A DNA stretch of 62,207 nt from Candidatus Roseilinea sp. NK_OTU-006 (GTDB taxonomy: Bacteria; Chloroflexota; Anaerolineae; J036; Brachytrichaceae): NCBI RefSeq assembly GCF_012931985.1, contig NZ_JAAFGM010000019.1, positions 1-62,207 on the forward strand, in the 5' to 3' direction. Every line of letters begins with the position of its first letter. Positions within the stretch are counted from its first letter, which is position 1. A model generated the notes under the pieces. That model saw only the letters and a list, made by a program, of their open reading frames with translations. It was not told where the DNA came from and did no database searches. A program made the position numbers and the translations under genes. Below are positions 46,231 through 55,464 of the stretch, in pieces.

Positions 46231-48072
46231 ATGTCACTCGCGTTTACGGACATCGTTGGGTTGGAGGCGGCGAAGCAGGCGCTGTTGCTGCTGGCGGTCA
46301 ATCCCGCCCTGGCCGGTGTCGCGATCGCAGCGACGGTCGGCAGCGGTAAGTCCACGCTGGCGCGCGCCTTTGCGGCGTTGTTGCCGGAGGGCGCGCCCTT
46401 CGTCGAGCTGCCGGTGAACGTCACCGAAGATCGCCTGCTCGGCGGCCTCGATCTGGAAGCGACGCTGGCGACCGGCGCGCGCGCGATCGAGCGCGGGTTG
46501 CTGGCGCGCGCGCATGGCGGCGTGCTCTACGCCGACGGGTTGAATCTGCTGGATAGGAGCATCGTCGCCCATCTGATGGAGGCGCTGGCCAGCGGGGTCG
46601 TGCGCGTGGAACGGGAGGGCTTGAGCGCCGCTCATCCGGCGCGCTTCGTGCTGGTCGGCGCTTACGATCCGAGCGACGGCGAGGTGCCGCGCGGCCTCCT
46701 CGATCGCATCGGGTTGATTGTGCCCTTTGCGCCGCAGACCGACGCTCGCCTGCGCGCCGAGGTCGTGCGCCGCAATCAACTGCGGAAGGGTGAAGCCGAG
46801 GCGGGAGCGCTTCCTTCCGCGTCTTCGCGTCTCCGCAATGAGGCCGCGGACGACGAGACGCACATGCTGCGCGCGATGATCGCCGATGCGCGCGCGCGCC
46901 TGCCGCACGTGCGCGTTCACGATGAGCAGGTTCAGGCGCTGATTCAAGCGGCGTTGAGCCTGGGCGTAGAGGGCAACCGCGCCGACGTGTTCGCCGCGCA
47001 GGCCGCGCTCGCCAAGGCCGCATTGGATGGACGCGATCGCGTGGACGACGACGACTTGCGGCTGGCCGTCCGGCTGGTGCTGCTGCCGCGCGCCACGCGC
47101 CTGCCGGAGGCGAATGAAAGCTACCAAGCCCAGGATGAGCAACCCCGCGCGCCAGAGGAACCAGGCCGAAGCGAACGGGATGAGCCGAACGGGGCGCCTC
47201 AGGTGCAATCCGAGCAGCTCGAAGCGTTGTTGCTGAGCGCAGCGGAGGCTGAACTCCCCAAGGACGTGCTGAATTTGCCGTTTGCGATGCAGCAGCGTGG
47301 GCGCAGCGGCAGCCGAGGCGCAGCATTGAACAACCGGCGAGGGCGCTTTGTGCGCGCAGTGGAAGGCGATCCGCACGGCAATCGCATCGCATTGCTACAG
47401 ACGCTCGTGGCGGCTGCCCCCTGGCAGGCGGTGCGACGGGCTGGGACACGCAGCAGCGCTCAGCTCGCCATTCGCAAAGAAGATATCCGCATCAAGCGCT
47501 TCCGCGACAAGGCGGGCATGCTCTACATCTTCGCTGTGGACGCCAGCGGCTCGATGGCGATCAACCGCATGCGCGAGGCGAAGGGCGCAGCGATTCGCTT
47601 GCTGCAGGATGCATACGTGCATCGCGATCAGGTGGCCTTGATCGCCTTTCGCGGCGGGCGCGCGCAGGTGCTGCTGCAGCCTTCGCAAAGCGTAGAGCGC
47701 GCCAAGCGCGAGCTAGACGTGCTGCCCACCGGCGGCGGCACGCCCCTCGCCTCGGCTTTGCTGACGGCCTGGGAGCTGGCGCAGCAGGCGCGCGGGCGCG
47801 GCATCGCGCAGGTCACGTTGGTGCTCATGACCGATGGGCGAGCGAACGTGGGGCTCGACAGCCAGGCATCGGCGGACAAGGCCGGGTTGCAACGGGAGAT
47901 TCAGCAGCTTGCTGCGCTGTTGCGCGCGCATGGCGTGCGCGCGATTGTGATTGACACGCAGGCCAACTACCTCTCGCGCGGCGAAGCGCCGAAGCTGGCC
48001 GAGTGGCTGGGCGGGCGATACGTGTATTTGCCCAACGCGCGGGCGGAGCAGATTGCAAAGGCGCTGACATGA
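46231..48072 (+). CDS. bchD: Magnesium chelatase subunit D
   Basis: A 613-residue partner of BchI in magnesium chelatase. The N-terminal AAA+ domain keeps a P-loop GSGKST near residue 36 and ALASGVVRVEREG. The linker (about 290-330) is rich in Pro, Glu and Gln. The C-terminal VWA domain has the MIDAS motif DASGSM at 437-442 and LVLMTDGRANV near 535. It follows bchI after 27 bp and overlaps the methyltransferase start by four bases. A low-complexity patch (KGEAEAGALPSASSRLRN) near residue 190 is unusual. Confidence 0.95.
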   Translation: MSLAFTDIVGLEAAKQALLLLAVNPALAGVAIAATVGSGKSTLARAFAALLPEGAPFVELPVNVTEDRLLGGLDLEATLATGARAIERGLLARAHGGVLYADGLNLLDRSIVAHLMEALASGVVRVEREGLSAAHPARFVLVGAYDPSDGEVPRGLLDRIGLIVPFAPQTDARLRAEVVRRNQLRKGEAEAGALPSASSRLRNEAADDETHMLRAMIADARARLPHVRVHDEQVQALIQAALSLGVEGNRADVFAAQAALAKAALDGRDRVDDDDLRLAVRLVLLPRATRLPEANESYQAQDEQPRAPEEPGRSERDEPNGAPQVQSEQLEALLLSAAEAELPKDVLNLPFAMQQRGRSGSRGAALNNRRGRFVRAVEGDPHGNRIALLQTLVAAAPWQAVRRAGTRSSAQLAIRKEDIRIKRFRDKAGMLYIFAVDASGSMAINRMREAKGAAIRLLQDAYVHRDQVALIAFRGGRAQVLLQPSQSVERAKRELDVLPTGGGTPLASALLTAWELAQQARGRGIAQVTLVLMTDGRANVGLDSQASADKAGLQREIQQLAALLRAHGVRAIVIDTQANYLSRGEAPKLAEWLGGRYVYLPNARAEQIAKALT

Positions 48073-48872
48073 CCCCATACTGCTCCATGTCCTATCGTGA
48101 GATCGCCTCGCGTTACAACGCGCTCAACGCATTGCCGCCGCATGCAGCCTTGCAGGTCGGCAGCGCGATTGCGCGCTACGCGCGCGGCAAGATGTTGCTC
48201 GACTTGGGCGCCGGCGCAGGGCGGCTGGGTATTCCGGCAGCGCTGGCCGGCTGTCGCGTGGTCGCGCTCGACTTAGAACTGGCCATGTTGCGCGCCGGCC
48301 CACGTGAGGCCGGCCTTCAGGCGGTTGAGTTGCCTTCGATCCAGGCCAATGCTGTGCACGTGCCCTTCTGCGATGAGAGCTTCGACGCCGTGATGATCAA
48401 CAATCTGCTGCACCTGGTGCCGCAGTGGGAAGCCGTCTTAGTTGAGGCAGTGCGCGTCATGCGCCCCGACGGCGTCTTGATCCAGGGACGCGATTGGCTC
48501 GATCCGCAATCCTGCGCCGGCCGGATTCGCGCGAAGTGGCGCGAAGTTGTCACCACGCTCCGGTCGGAGATGCGCCCGACGACGGCAGCCGGCCCGGCGC
48601 TCTTCCAGACCTTAGCCCGCATGGGCGGCCAGATCGAAGCGGAGATCCTCGCCGCCGAATGGACGGAGTGCCTTACCCCTGCACGCATTTTGCATCGCAT
48701 GCGCCAACGCATGCACAACGAGACCTGGTCGCTGGACGATGACCTGCTCCGGTCTGGGCTGGCCATGCTCGAACCCTGGGTGCGCGAGACGTTCGATGAC
48801 CTACAAGCCGAGGAAGACGTGACGTGGCGCTTTGTGTTGACCGTGACCTATGCGCTTAAGCGCGTGCGATAG
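48069..48872 (+). CDS. SAM-dependent methyltransferase of the bch cluster
   Basis: A 267-residue class I methyltransferase. Motif I is LLDLGAGAGRLG with the Gly-rich loop at 47-51, followed by the acidic VVALDLELAML and the motif DAVMINNLLHLVPQW. The C-terminal half (QTLARMGGQIEAEIL, then RILHRMRQRMHNE) has no familiar signature, and overall it does not read as a standard BchM. It is fused by an ATGA overlap to bchD and lies before bchH, which suggests a role near Mg-protoporphyrin, such as the BchM step. That is inference from position. Confidence 0.85.
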   Translation: MTPYCSMSYREIASRYNALNALPPHAALQVGSAIARYARGKMLLDLGAGAGRLGIPAALAGCRVVALDLELAMLRAGPREAGLQAVELPSIQANAVHVPFCDESFDAVMINNLLHLVPQWEAVLVEAVRVMRPDGVLIQGRDWLDPQSCAGRIRAKWREVVTTLRSEMRPTTAAGPALFQTLARMGGQIEAEILAAEWTECLTPARILHRMRQRMHNETWSLDDDLLRSGLAMLEPWVRETFDDLQAEEDVTWRFVLTVTYALKRVR

Positions 48873-48885
48873 GAGCTGATGCGCG

Positions 48886-50250
48886 ATGAAGACCAAACTG
48901 CAATTCACCCTCTCCAAGCTGGGCATCGCCTGGATGTTCGCTCTGGTGACGATCAACTTCAATCGAGTGACGATCTACGAGCTGGGCATCTCGGCGTTGC
49001 TGATCGGCGTGATGATAGGGCTATATCCGTTCTTCGGCCCATTCCAGCCGATGTTCCGGCGCATCACCGACCGCTACCCCATCTTGGGTTATCGGCGCTC
49101 GCCCTATCTGGTGATCGGCATGGTCGCCGGAAGCTTGGTCTTTCCCTTTCTACCGGCCGTAGTCGGCACCATGGCCGCCGGTTCGCCCATCGCACTCATG
49201 GCCGGTTTCGTTTTGTTCTTCGTCTTCGGCGCGATGATCGCGCTGATGGCCAACACCTATCTCGACTTGATCGCCGAGTGCACGCGCGAAGACGAGCGCA
49301 GCGGTGTGTTCGCCGCCGCATGGACCGGCCAAACGGCCATCATCGTCGTGTGGGCGCTGGTGTTTCGCGTGCTGATGCCAGACTATGCACCGGCGCGGAT
49401 GCAAGTGTTGTATGCGCTCACGCCATTGGTCGTTACCGCGCTGGCCATCGCCAGCGTGTGGAAGCTAGAGCGCCGGCTGTCGCCGCAGGAGATAGCCCAA
49501 CTGCGTCGTGGGTCGGCAGACCCAATCGCCAACACGATGAACTCGATCCGCAGCTCGCTGCTGCTGACGCGCACCAACCGAACCGCACGCGTGTTCTTCG
49601 TCTTCATCGTCTTCACCTTCCTCGGCATCTTCACGCAGGACCTGATGCAAGAGGTCTGGGCCGGCGACGTGTTCCGACTCTCCGTCGGCGAGTCCACCGT
49701 CTTCCAGCAAATCTTCAACGGCATGGTCACCGTTGGCATGGGGATGACTGCAGCGCTGGGCGCGCGGGCGCGGGGTGCGAAGGCGCGCACCGAGGCGTTG
49801 CCTATGGACGACAAGAAGCGCATTGCGACGTTCGGCGGTTGGTCAGCCACGCTAGGCTTCATCATGCTTGCCGTTGCATCACTCACGGCGCAGGTGACGC
49901 TGGCCCACCTCGCGTTTGCCGTGGTCGGCTTCACGGTCGGCGTGTTCACCTTCGCGGCGGTCACCGTGATGAGTGATATGACCGTGGAGGGTCAGACGGG
50001 TGCTTACCTTGGCTTGTGGAGCATCGCGCAGGCGCTCGGCCTGGGCGCCTCATTCATCGTCGGCGGTGTGTTGCGCGCGGCGCTGGTCGAAACCGGCCTG
50101 ATGTCTGCGCCGGTCGGCTATGCAGCCATCTTCGGGGTCGAGGCAGTGTTCATGATCGGAGGTGTGCGACTGCTGCGCGGCGTGGGCGTGGAAGGGCTGC
50201 GGCGCGACGCGCATCGCTTTGCGCCGGCAAAGAGCGCAGTGGCTGCTTGA
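48886..50250 (+). CDS. BCD/PucC-family MFS protein, second copy
   Basis: A 454-residue, 12-helix protein clearly related to the first copy at 43057: it opens LSKLGIAWMFALVTINFNRVTIYELGI and shares KLERRLSPQEI, NRTARVFFVFIVFTFLGIFTQD, VTVMSDMTVEGQTGAYLGLW and similar blocks. Family members assist light-harvesting complex assembly and probably pigment handling. It starts 13 bp after the methyltransferase gene and precedes bchH by 27 bp. Duplication before and within one cluster suggests different pigment intermediates or complexes. Confidence 0.88.
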   Translation: MKTKLQFTLSKLGIAWMFALVTINFNRVTIYELGISALLIGVMIGLYPFFGPFQPMFRRITDRYPILGYRRSPYLVIGMVAGSLVFPFLPAVVGTMAAGSPIALMAGFVLFFVFGAMIALMANTYLDLIAECTREDERSGVFAAAWTGQTAIIVVWALVFRVLMPDYAPARMQVLYALTPLVVTALAIASVWKLERRLSPQEIAQLRRGSADPIANTMNSIRSSLLLTRTNRTARVFFVFIVFTFLGIFTQDLMQEVWAGDVFRLSVGESTVFQQIFNGMVTVGMGMTAALGARARGAKARTEALPMDDKKRIATFGGWSATLGFIMLAVASLTAQVTLAHLAFAVVGFTVGVFTFAAVTVMSDMTVEGQTGAYLGLWSIAQALGLGASFIVGGVLRAALVETGLMSAPVGYAAIFGVEAVFMIGGVRLLRGVGVEGLRRDAHRFAPAKSAVAA

Positions 50251-50277
50251 CGCAGCTCTGCGAAAGGATGGGCAGCT

Positions 50278-53200
50278 ATGAACGACAAACCGAATATCGT
50301 CGCCATCGTCGGCCTCGAGCACTTCAACAAGGGCGTGTGGGACGAGGTAAAGGCTGACCTGGCCGGCGAGGCCAACCTCGTCCAGTTCACCGAATGGGAG
50401 TTGGAGTCGCGTTCGCCGGAGGCGGCGCGCGCCATTCGCGACGCCGACTGCCTGTTCGTCAGCATGATCAATTTCAAGGAGCAGGCGGATTGGCTGCGCG
50501 CGCAGGTCGAGCAATCGCGCGCAAGCGTCGTCTTCGCCTACGAGTCCATGCCTGAAGTGATGGCGTTGAACCGCGTCGGCGATTACGTGGTCGCCGGCAA
50601 GTCCGGCGGCAAGGGTGGCATGCCCGAGCCGGTGAAGAAGATCGCGCGCATGCTGGTGCACGGGCGCGACGAAGACACGCTCTATGGCTATACCAAGCTG
50701 ATGAAGCTGATGCAGACCATGATGCGCTTCATGCCGGCCAAGGCGCGCGACTTCAAGAACTGGATGCAGGTGAACATTTACTGGAACCAGCCGCTCGCCG
50801 TCAACGTGAGCAGCATGTTCAAGTTCATCCTGCGCGAGTACTTCAACCGGCCGATCGCGGTGCCGCCGGTGGTCGAGGTGCCGATGATGGGGCTGTATCA
50901 CCCCGACGCCCCTCGCTTCTTCAAAGACATCAAGGCCTATCGCGACTGGCGGAAGCGTCGAGACAAGGCGACCGGGCGACCGGGTGACCAAGGGACAGGC
51001 AGACAAGGCGAGAGGGAGATACGACGATCGCTCACCATCCATCATCAATCATCGGTTACCGATCATCAACCCGCCGTGGCGCTGCTCTTCTTCCGTAAGC
51101 ATCTGATGCAGGATCGCGGCTACATAGACGAGATGATCCGGGCGATGGAAGGCGCCGGCTTGGACGTGTTGCCCATCTTCGTCGCGGGCGTCGAAGGCCA
51201 CGTCGTCGTGCGCGATTGGCTGACCCACGAGCGAGTTGATGCGCTGGTCAGCACGATCGGCTTTGCGCTGGTGGGCGGGCCGGCCGGCTCGACCTTGCCC
51301 GGCGCGCATCGCGACGCGGCGGTCGAAATCCTGGCGCGCCTGGACGCGCCCTACATCGTCGCACAGCCGCTCTACGTGCAAGACTTCGTCTCTTGGCAGA
51401 AGATCGGCGTCGGGCCGATGCAGGCAGCAGCCACGTATGCCCTGCCGGAGATGGACGGCGCGGTGAACCCGGTCATCCTCGGCGCGATCAACAACGGCCG
51501 CTTTCAGACCGCGCCGGACCGCCTTCAGCGGCTGACCGCGCTGGTGCACCGTTGGGCGACGTTGCGCCATACGCCTAACCGCGATAAGCGGATCGCTTTT
51601 ATCGTCTACGACTATCCGCCCGGCCTGGGCAAGAAAGCGACGGCGGCGCTGCTGGACGTGCCGCGCTCACTGCTCAACATCCTGCGGCGGTTGCAGGCCG
51701 AGGGTTACGACGTCGGCCAATTGCCGGAGACGCCGGAGGCGCTGTTGCAGCAACTGGAAGCAGCGACCACCCCGCGCGCCGACGGATTGGCCGTGACGCA
51801 GGAGCAATTCAAGCAGTGGACGACGCCGCGCGAGCGTGAGCGCGTGGAGGAGCGCTGGGGGCCGTGGCCGGGCGACATCGCACCGGCAGGACGCGACGCG
51901 GTGTTCATCGGCGGGCTGCGCCTCGGTAACATCTACATCGGCGTGCAACCGCGCTTCGGCGTCACCGGCGACCCGATGCGCTTGCTGTTCGACAAGGAGA
52001 ACACCCCGCACCACCAATATCTGGCGTTCTATCGCTGGATCAGCCGGGGCTTCGGCGCGCACGCCCTGGTGCACGTCGGCATGCACGGCTCGGCGGAGTG
52101 GATGCCCGGCTTGCAGCTCGGCATGACGCGCAGTTGCTGGCCGGACGCGCTGCTGGGCGAGCTACCGCAGCTCTATCTCTACCCGATGAACAACCCCAGC
52201 GAGGCGAACATCGCCAAACGCCGCGGCTACGCCGTAATGGTTTCCCACGCCGTGCCGCCGATGGCGCGCGCCGGCCTATACAAGGAGTTGGCCGCGCTCA
52301 AGGATATGCTGCAAGACTATCGCGAGCGGCAGATCGAACGGCGCGGCCAAACTGAGGAAGCTCTGGAAGAGACCGTGCTGAACAAAGTCGCGCTGGCCAA
52401 TCTGGATGCCGACTGCCCGCGCCTGCAAGGAGAACCGTTTTCCGACTACGCTGCGCGGCTCTACGTCTATCTGCGCGACCTAGAGCAGCGCTTGATCACA
52501 ACTTCGCTGCACGTCTTCGGCGAGGCCGCGCCAACGGAATCGCAGATCGTCACGGTGACCGAGGCGCTGAAGGTGCGCGGCGGCCATCGCGCGCTGGCCG
52601 ATGTGATGCTGAGAGAGACGTTGGGTGATGTCGCGCCGGCGACATCGTACGCCGAGCTGGCGGCGCTGGCGCGACGCGGCGACCCCGAAGCGCTGCGTGC
52701 CAGGGAACGGGTGGATGAGGCGTGCCGGGCCTTCGTTGAACGCGCTGTGTTCCGCGGCGAATCGCCGGCGTCGGCGCTGCATCAGGCGACTCACAACGGC
52801 ACGTCCATCGCCGCCGACGACGCTGAGGCGCTGATGGAGATAGCCCAGGTGGGCCGAGCGATGGCGCGCATGCTCGGCGACAACCGCGCCGAACTTGAGG
52901 CCGTGGTGCGCGGCCTCGACGGGCGTTACATCCCGCCAGCGCCCGGCGGCGACTTGATCCGCGATGGCCTGAGTGTGTTGCCCACCGGTCGCAACATCCA
53001 CGCGATTGACCCGTGGCGCATCCCCAGCGAGCTGGCCTATGCGCGCGGCGCAAAAATCGCCGAAGCCTTGCTGGAGAAGCACCTCGCCGAGAACGCCGGC
53101 CAATATCCAGAGACGATCGCGCAGGTGCTCTGGGGCCTGGACACGATCAAGACCAAAGGCGAGGCCATCGGCACGGTGCTGCGCCTAATCGGCGCGCGGC

Positions 53201-54171
53201 CGCATCACGACGGCCAGGGCAAGATCAGCCACTACGAACTCATCCCGCTGGAGGAGCTGGGCCGGCCGCGCATTGACGTGCTGATGAACCTCAGCCCGAT
53301 CTTCCGCGACACCTTCGAGCTGCTCATGGATCACCTCGACCGGCTGGTGAAGGACGCCGCGCGCGCCGATGAGCCGGTTGAGATGAACTTCATCAAGAAG
53401 CATGTTGAAGCGGCGATGCGCGATGGCATGACGTTTGAGCAGGCGACTGCGCGCTTGTTCACCCAGCCGCCGGGGCAATACGGCACCTACGTGGATGACA
53501 TGGTGGAGGACTCGGCCTGGCAGTCGCAGGATGACCTCGACCAGTTGTTCGTGCGCCGCAACGCCTACGCCTATGGCGGTGGGCGCAACGGCCAGCACGC
53601 GCCAGAGGTCTTGCAGCGCATGCTCAGCACCGTTGGCCGCGTCGTTCAGGAGATTGACTCGGTGGAGTTCGGCGTGGCCGACATAGACCACTACTTCTCG
53701 TCGTCCGGCGCACTGCACCTGGCCGTGCGCAAGCGCAGCCGCGCGCCGGTGAAGCTGAATTACATCGAGAGCTACACCGCCGAGACGCGCATTGATGACC
53801 TGGATCGGGTGCTGCGCGCTGAGTATCGCACCAAGCTGCTCAATCCGCGCTGGTACGAGGGCATGTTGCACCACGGCCACAGCGGCGCGGCCGAGATCAG
53901 CAATCGCTTCACCTACCTGCTGGGCTGGGATGCGGTGAGCGGCTGCGTGGACGATTGGATTTACACCGATGCGGCGAAGACCTATGCGCTCGACCCGGTC
54001 ATGCGCGAACGCCTGACACAAGCCAACCCGCAGGCGATGCGCAACATCGTGGGGCGGCTGCTGGAGGCCAGCGGACGCGGCTTGTGGAAAGCGGACGACG
54101 ACACGGTCGAACAACTCAAAGCGCTGTATGCCGATCTGGAGGATCGCCTGGAGGGCGTGACGCATCGGTGA
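50278..54171 (+). CDS. bchH: Magnesium chelatase subunit H
   Basis: The 1297-residue porphyrin-binding catalytic subunit of magnesium chelatase, related to CobN. The N-terminal DUF3479-like domain spans about residues 5-165. The long CobN/Mg-chelatase domain carries HVGMHGSAEWMPG near residue 604, PMNNPSEANIAKRRGYA, GRNIHAIDPWRIPSELAYARG near 906 and the C-terminal RNAYAYGGGRNGQHAPEVL. An unusual low-complexity insert lies at about residues 227-264 (RPGDQGTGRQGE, then HHQSSVTDHQP), just after YHPDAP. The gene has an AAAGGATG-type Shine-Dalgarno region. It follows pucC copy 2 and is followed by bchC after 81 bp, which contains a short GC palindrome at 54217-54228. Confidence 0.96.
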   Translation: MNDKPNIVAIVGLEHFNKGVWDEVKADLAGEANLVQFTEWELESRSPEAARAIRDADCLFVSMINFKEQADWLRAQVEQSRASVVFAYESMPEVMALNRVGDYVVAGKSGGKGGMPEPVKKIARMLVHGRDEDTLYGYTKLMKLMQTMMRFMPAKARDFKNWMQVNIYWNQPLAVNVSSMFKFILREYFNRPIAVPPVVEVPMMGLYHPDAPRFFKDIKAYRDWRKRRDKATGRPGDQGTGRQGEREIRRSLTIHHQSSVTDHQPAVALLFFRKHLMQDRGYIDEMIRAMEGAGLDVLPIFVAGVEGHVVVRDWLTHERVDALVSTIGFALVGGPAGSTLPGAHRDAAVEILARLDAPYIVAQPLYVQDFVSWQKIGVGPMQAAATYALPEMDGAVNPVILGAINNGRFQTAPDRLQRLTALVHRWATLRHTPNRDKRIAFIVYDYPPGLGKKATAALLDVPRSLLNILRRLQAEGYDVGQLPETPEALLQQLEAATTPRADGLAVTQEQFKQWTTPRERERVEERWGPWPGDIAPAGRDAVFIGGLRLGNIYIGVQPRFGVTGDPMRLLFDKENTPHHQYLAFYRWISRGFGAHALVHVGMHGSAEWMPGLQLGMTRSCWPDALLGELPQLYLYPMNNPSEANIAKRRGYAVMVSHAVPPMARAGLYKELAALKDMLQDYRERQIERRGQTEEALEETVLNKVALANLDADCPRLQGEPFSDYAARLYVYLRDLEQRLITTSLHVFGEAAPTESQIVTVTEALKVRGGHRALADVMLRETLGDVAPATSYAELAALARRGDPEALRARERVDEACRAFVERAVFRGESPASALHQATHNGTSIAADDAEALMEIAQVGRAMARMLGDNRAELEAVVRGLDGRYIPPAPGGDLIRDGLSVLPTGRNIHAIDPWRIPSELAYARGAKIAEALLEKHLAENAGQYPETIAQVLWGLDTIKTKGEAIGTVLRLIGARPHHDGQGKISHYELIPLEELGRPRIDVLMNLSPIFRDTFELLMDHLDRLVKDAARADEPVEMNFIKKHVEAAMRDGMTFEQATARLFTQPPGQYGTYVDDMVEDSAWQSQDDLDQLFVRRNAYAYGGGRNGQHAPEVLQRMLSTVGRVVQEIDSVEFGVADIDHYFSSSGALHLAVRKRSRAPVKLNYIESYTAETRIDDLDRVLRAEYRTKLLNPRWYEGMLHHGHSGAAEISNRFTYLLGWDAVSGCVDDWIYTDAAKTYALDPVMRERLTQANPQAMRNIVGRLLEASGRGLWKADDDTVEQLKALYADLEDRLEGVTHR

Positions 54172-54252
54172 CGCCCGCAACGGGCCGCGCGATCCCGCCG
54201 GATGAATGGCGCGCATCCCCCGCGGGGGTGAAGAGGAAGTAAGCGAGAAATC

Positions 54253-55254
54253 ATGAAGACGAAAGCGATTGTGATTCCTGCGGCGCATACCGTGGAGCTG
54301 CGCGAGGTCGAGCTGAAGCCGCTCGGCGCCGACGATGTGCTGGTGCAAACCACGCTGACCAGCATCAGCGCCGGCACCGAGCGCATGCTGCTGCGCGGCG
54401 TGATGCCCCACCCGATGCTGCAATTCCCCGTTGTGCCCGGCTACGAGACGGTGGGCCAAGTGATTGAGGCCGGCGCGAACGCGCGGGCCTGGCTCGGCAA
54501 GCGCGTGTATGTCGGCGGCTCCTACGGCTTTGTCGGGGTCAATCCGGCCTTCGGCGGGCAGAGCGCCTACATCGTCACCCCGCAATCGCATCTGACCGAC
54601 CTGCAGTCGCTGACCGACGAGCAGGGCGTGCTGCTGGCCCTGGCTGCGACGGCGCTGCACGGTGTGGATGTGGCCTTCGGCGCAGGGCAGGCATGCGGCG
54701 GGGAGGCTGCGCCGGAGGTATGGGTGTTGGGGCAGGGCGTCGTCGGCCAACTCGCGGCGAGGTTCGCAAAGGCGCGCGGCGCGCGTGTGACGGTCAGCGA
54801 CAAGGTGCCCTCGCGCCTGCGGCTGGCCGTAGCCGATGTGAAGCTGCTGGCCGAGGACGGCGCGCTCAAGGCGGAGGACGGATCCGCCGTGGCTGCGCTC
54901 GACAAGACGTGTGCGATCTTGATCGACGCGACCGGCAAGATGGAGGCGATTGCTCCACGCCTGATGAATGTGCAGAAAGGCGGGCGGGTGGTGCTGCTGG
55001 GCTATTACGAGCGGATTGACCTGCCTTACATGCCGGCTTTCCTGCGAGAGTTGACCTTTGCGGTGAGCAAAGAGTGGGCGCCGGGCGACCTGGCGCGCGC
55101 GCGCGACGCCATTGCGGCCGGTCAGGTCGAGGTGCGCTCGCTCATCACGCATCGCCTGCCGGCCGATGACGCGCCTCGGGCGTTCGATCTTGCTTTCAAC
55201 GACCCGGACTGTGTGAAGATAACGTTGACTTGGTCCGGCGCGCCAGGTCATTAG
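54253..55254 (+). CDS. bchC: Bacteriochlorophyllide a dehydrogenase (3-hydroxyethyl to 3-acetyl)
   Basis: A 333-residue MDR-superfamily oxidoreductase. It begins AIVIPAAHTVELREVELKP and has STSISAGTERML-like and VPGYETVGQVIEAG blocks of BchC. The Rossmann site reads VWVLGQGVVGQLAARFAKARGA near residue 156. BchC oxidises 3-hydroxyethyl bacteriochlorophyllide a to the acetyl form with NAD+, the partner reaction to BchF. The usual catalytic zinc ligands of alcohol dehydrogenases are not seen, as is normal for BchC. It is the last recognised gene of the cluster; no terminator is evident before the convergent histidine kinase. Confidence 0.9.
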   Translation: MKTKAIVIPAAHTVELREVELKPLGADDVLVQTTLTSISAGTERMLLRGVMPHPMLQFPVVPGYETVGQVIEAGANARAWLGKRVYVGGSYGFVGVNPAFGGQSAYIVTPQSHLTDLQSLTDEQGVLLALAATALHGVDVAFGAGQACGGEAAPEVWVLGQGVVGQLAARFAKARGARVTVSDKVPSRLRLAVADVKLLAEDGALKAEDGSAVAALDKTCAILIDATGKMEAIAPRLMNVQKGGRVVLLGYYERIDLPYMPAFLRELTFAVSKEWAPGDLARARDAIAAGQVEVRSLITHRLPADDAPRAFDLAFNDPDCVKITLTWSGAPGH

Positions 55255-55317
55255 GGCGTTGGGTTCTCTGGGTTGTCCTGCCGCTGTGTTGATGTCCAGC
55301 CGGCGTGCCGGTCGTGA

Positions 55318-55464
55318 TCACGGCAAAATGCGCAGCGCCGGGCAGGCTCGCAGGCCGGCCATGCGCCGCAGCGGTGCGCAGAACCCCTCGCCGACGCCGA
55401 TCAGCTCAATGCAGGCCCGGCCCTCAGGTCGGTTGACAGCCCGGAAGGTAGCCCGATGCGTCAA
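55318..55464 (-). CDS. Doubtful small ORF after the histidine kinase
   Basis: A 48-codon frame starts with TTG overlapping the kinase stop codon and ends at 55318. Its product (RACIELIGVGEGFCAPLRRM, then AGLRACPALRILP) loosely resembles the GxGxxxRLxxxGL pattern of FeoA-type SH3-like domains, but lacks a normal start and is short. It may be a remnant or chance. Confidence 0.22.
   Translation of the reverse strand: MTHRATFRAVNRPEGRACIELIGVGEGFCAPLRRMAGLRACPALRILP

Noticed and set aside
53185..55251. Minus-strand open frame of 688 codons opposite bchH and bchC
   Set aside because: It is antisense to two clear genes, is rich in His, Arg, Ala and Gln with no domain, and is explained by GC-rich third positions of the real genes.
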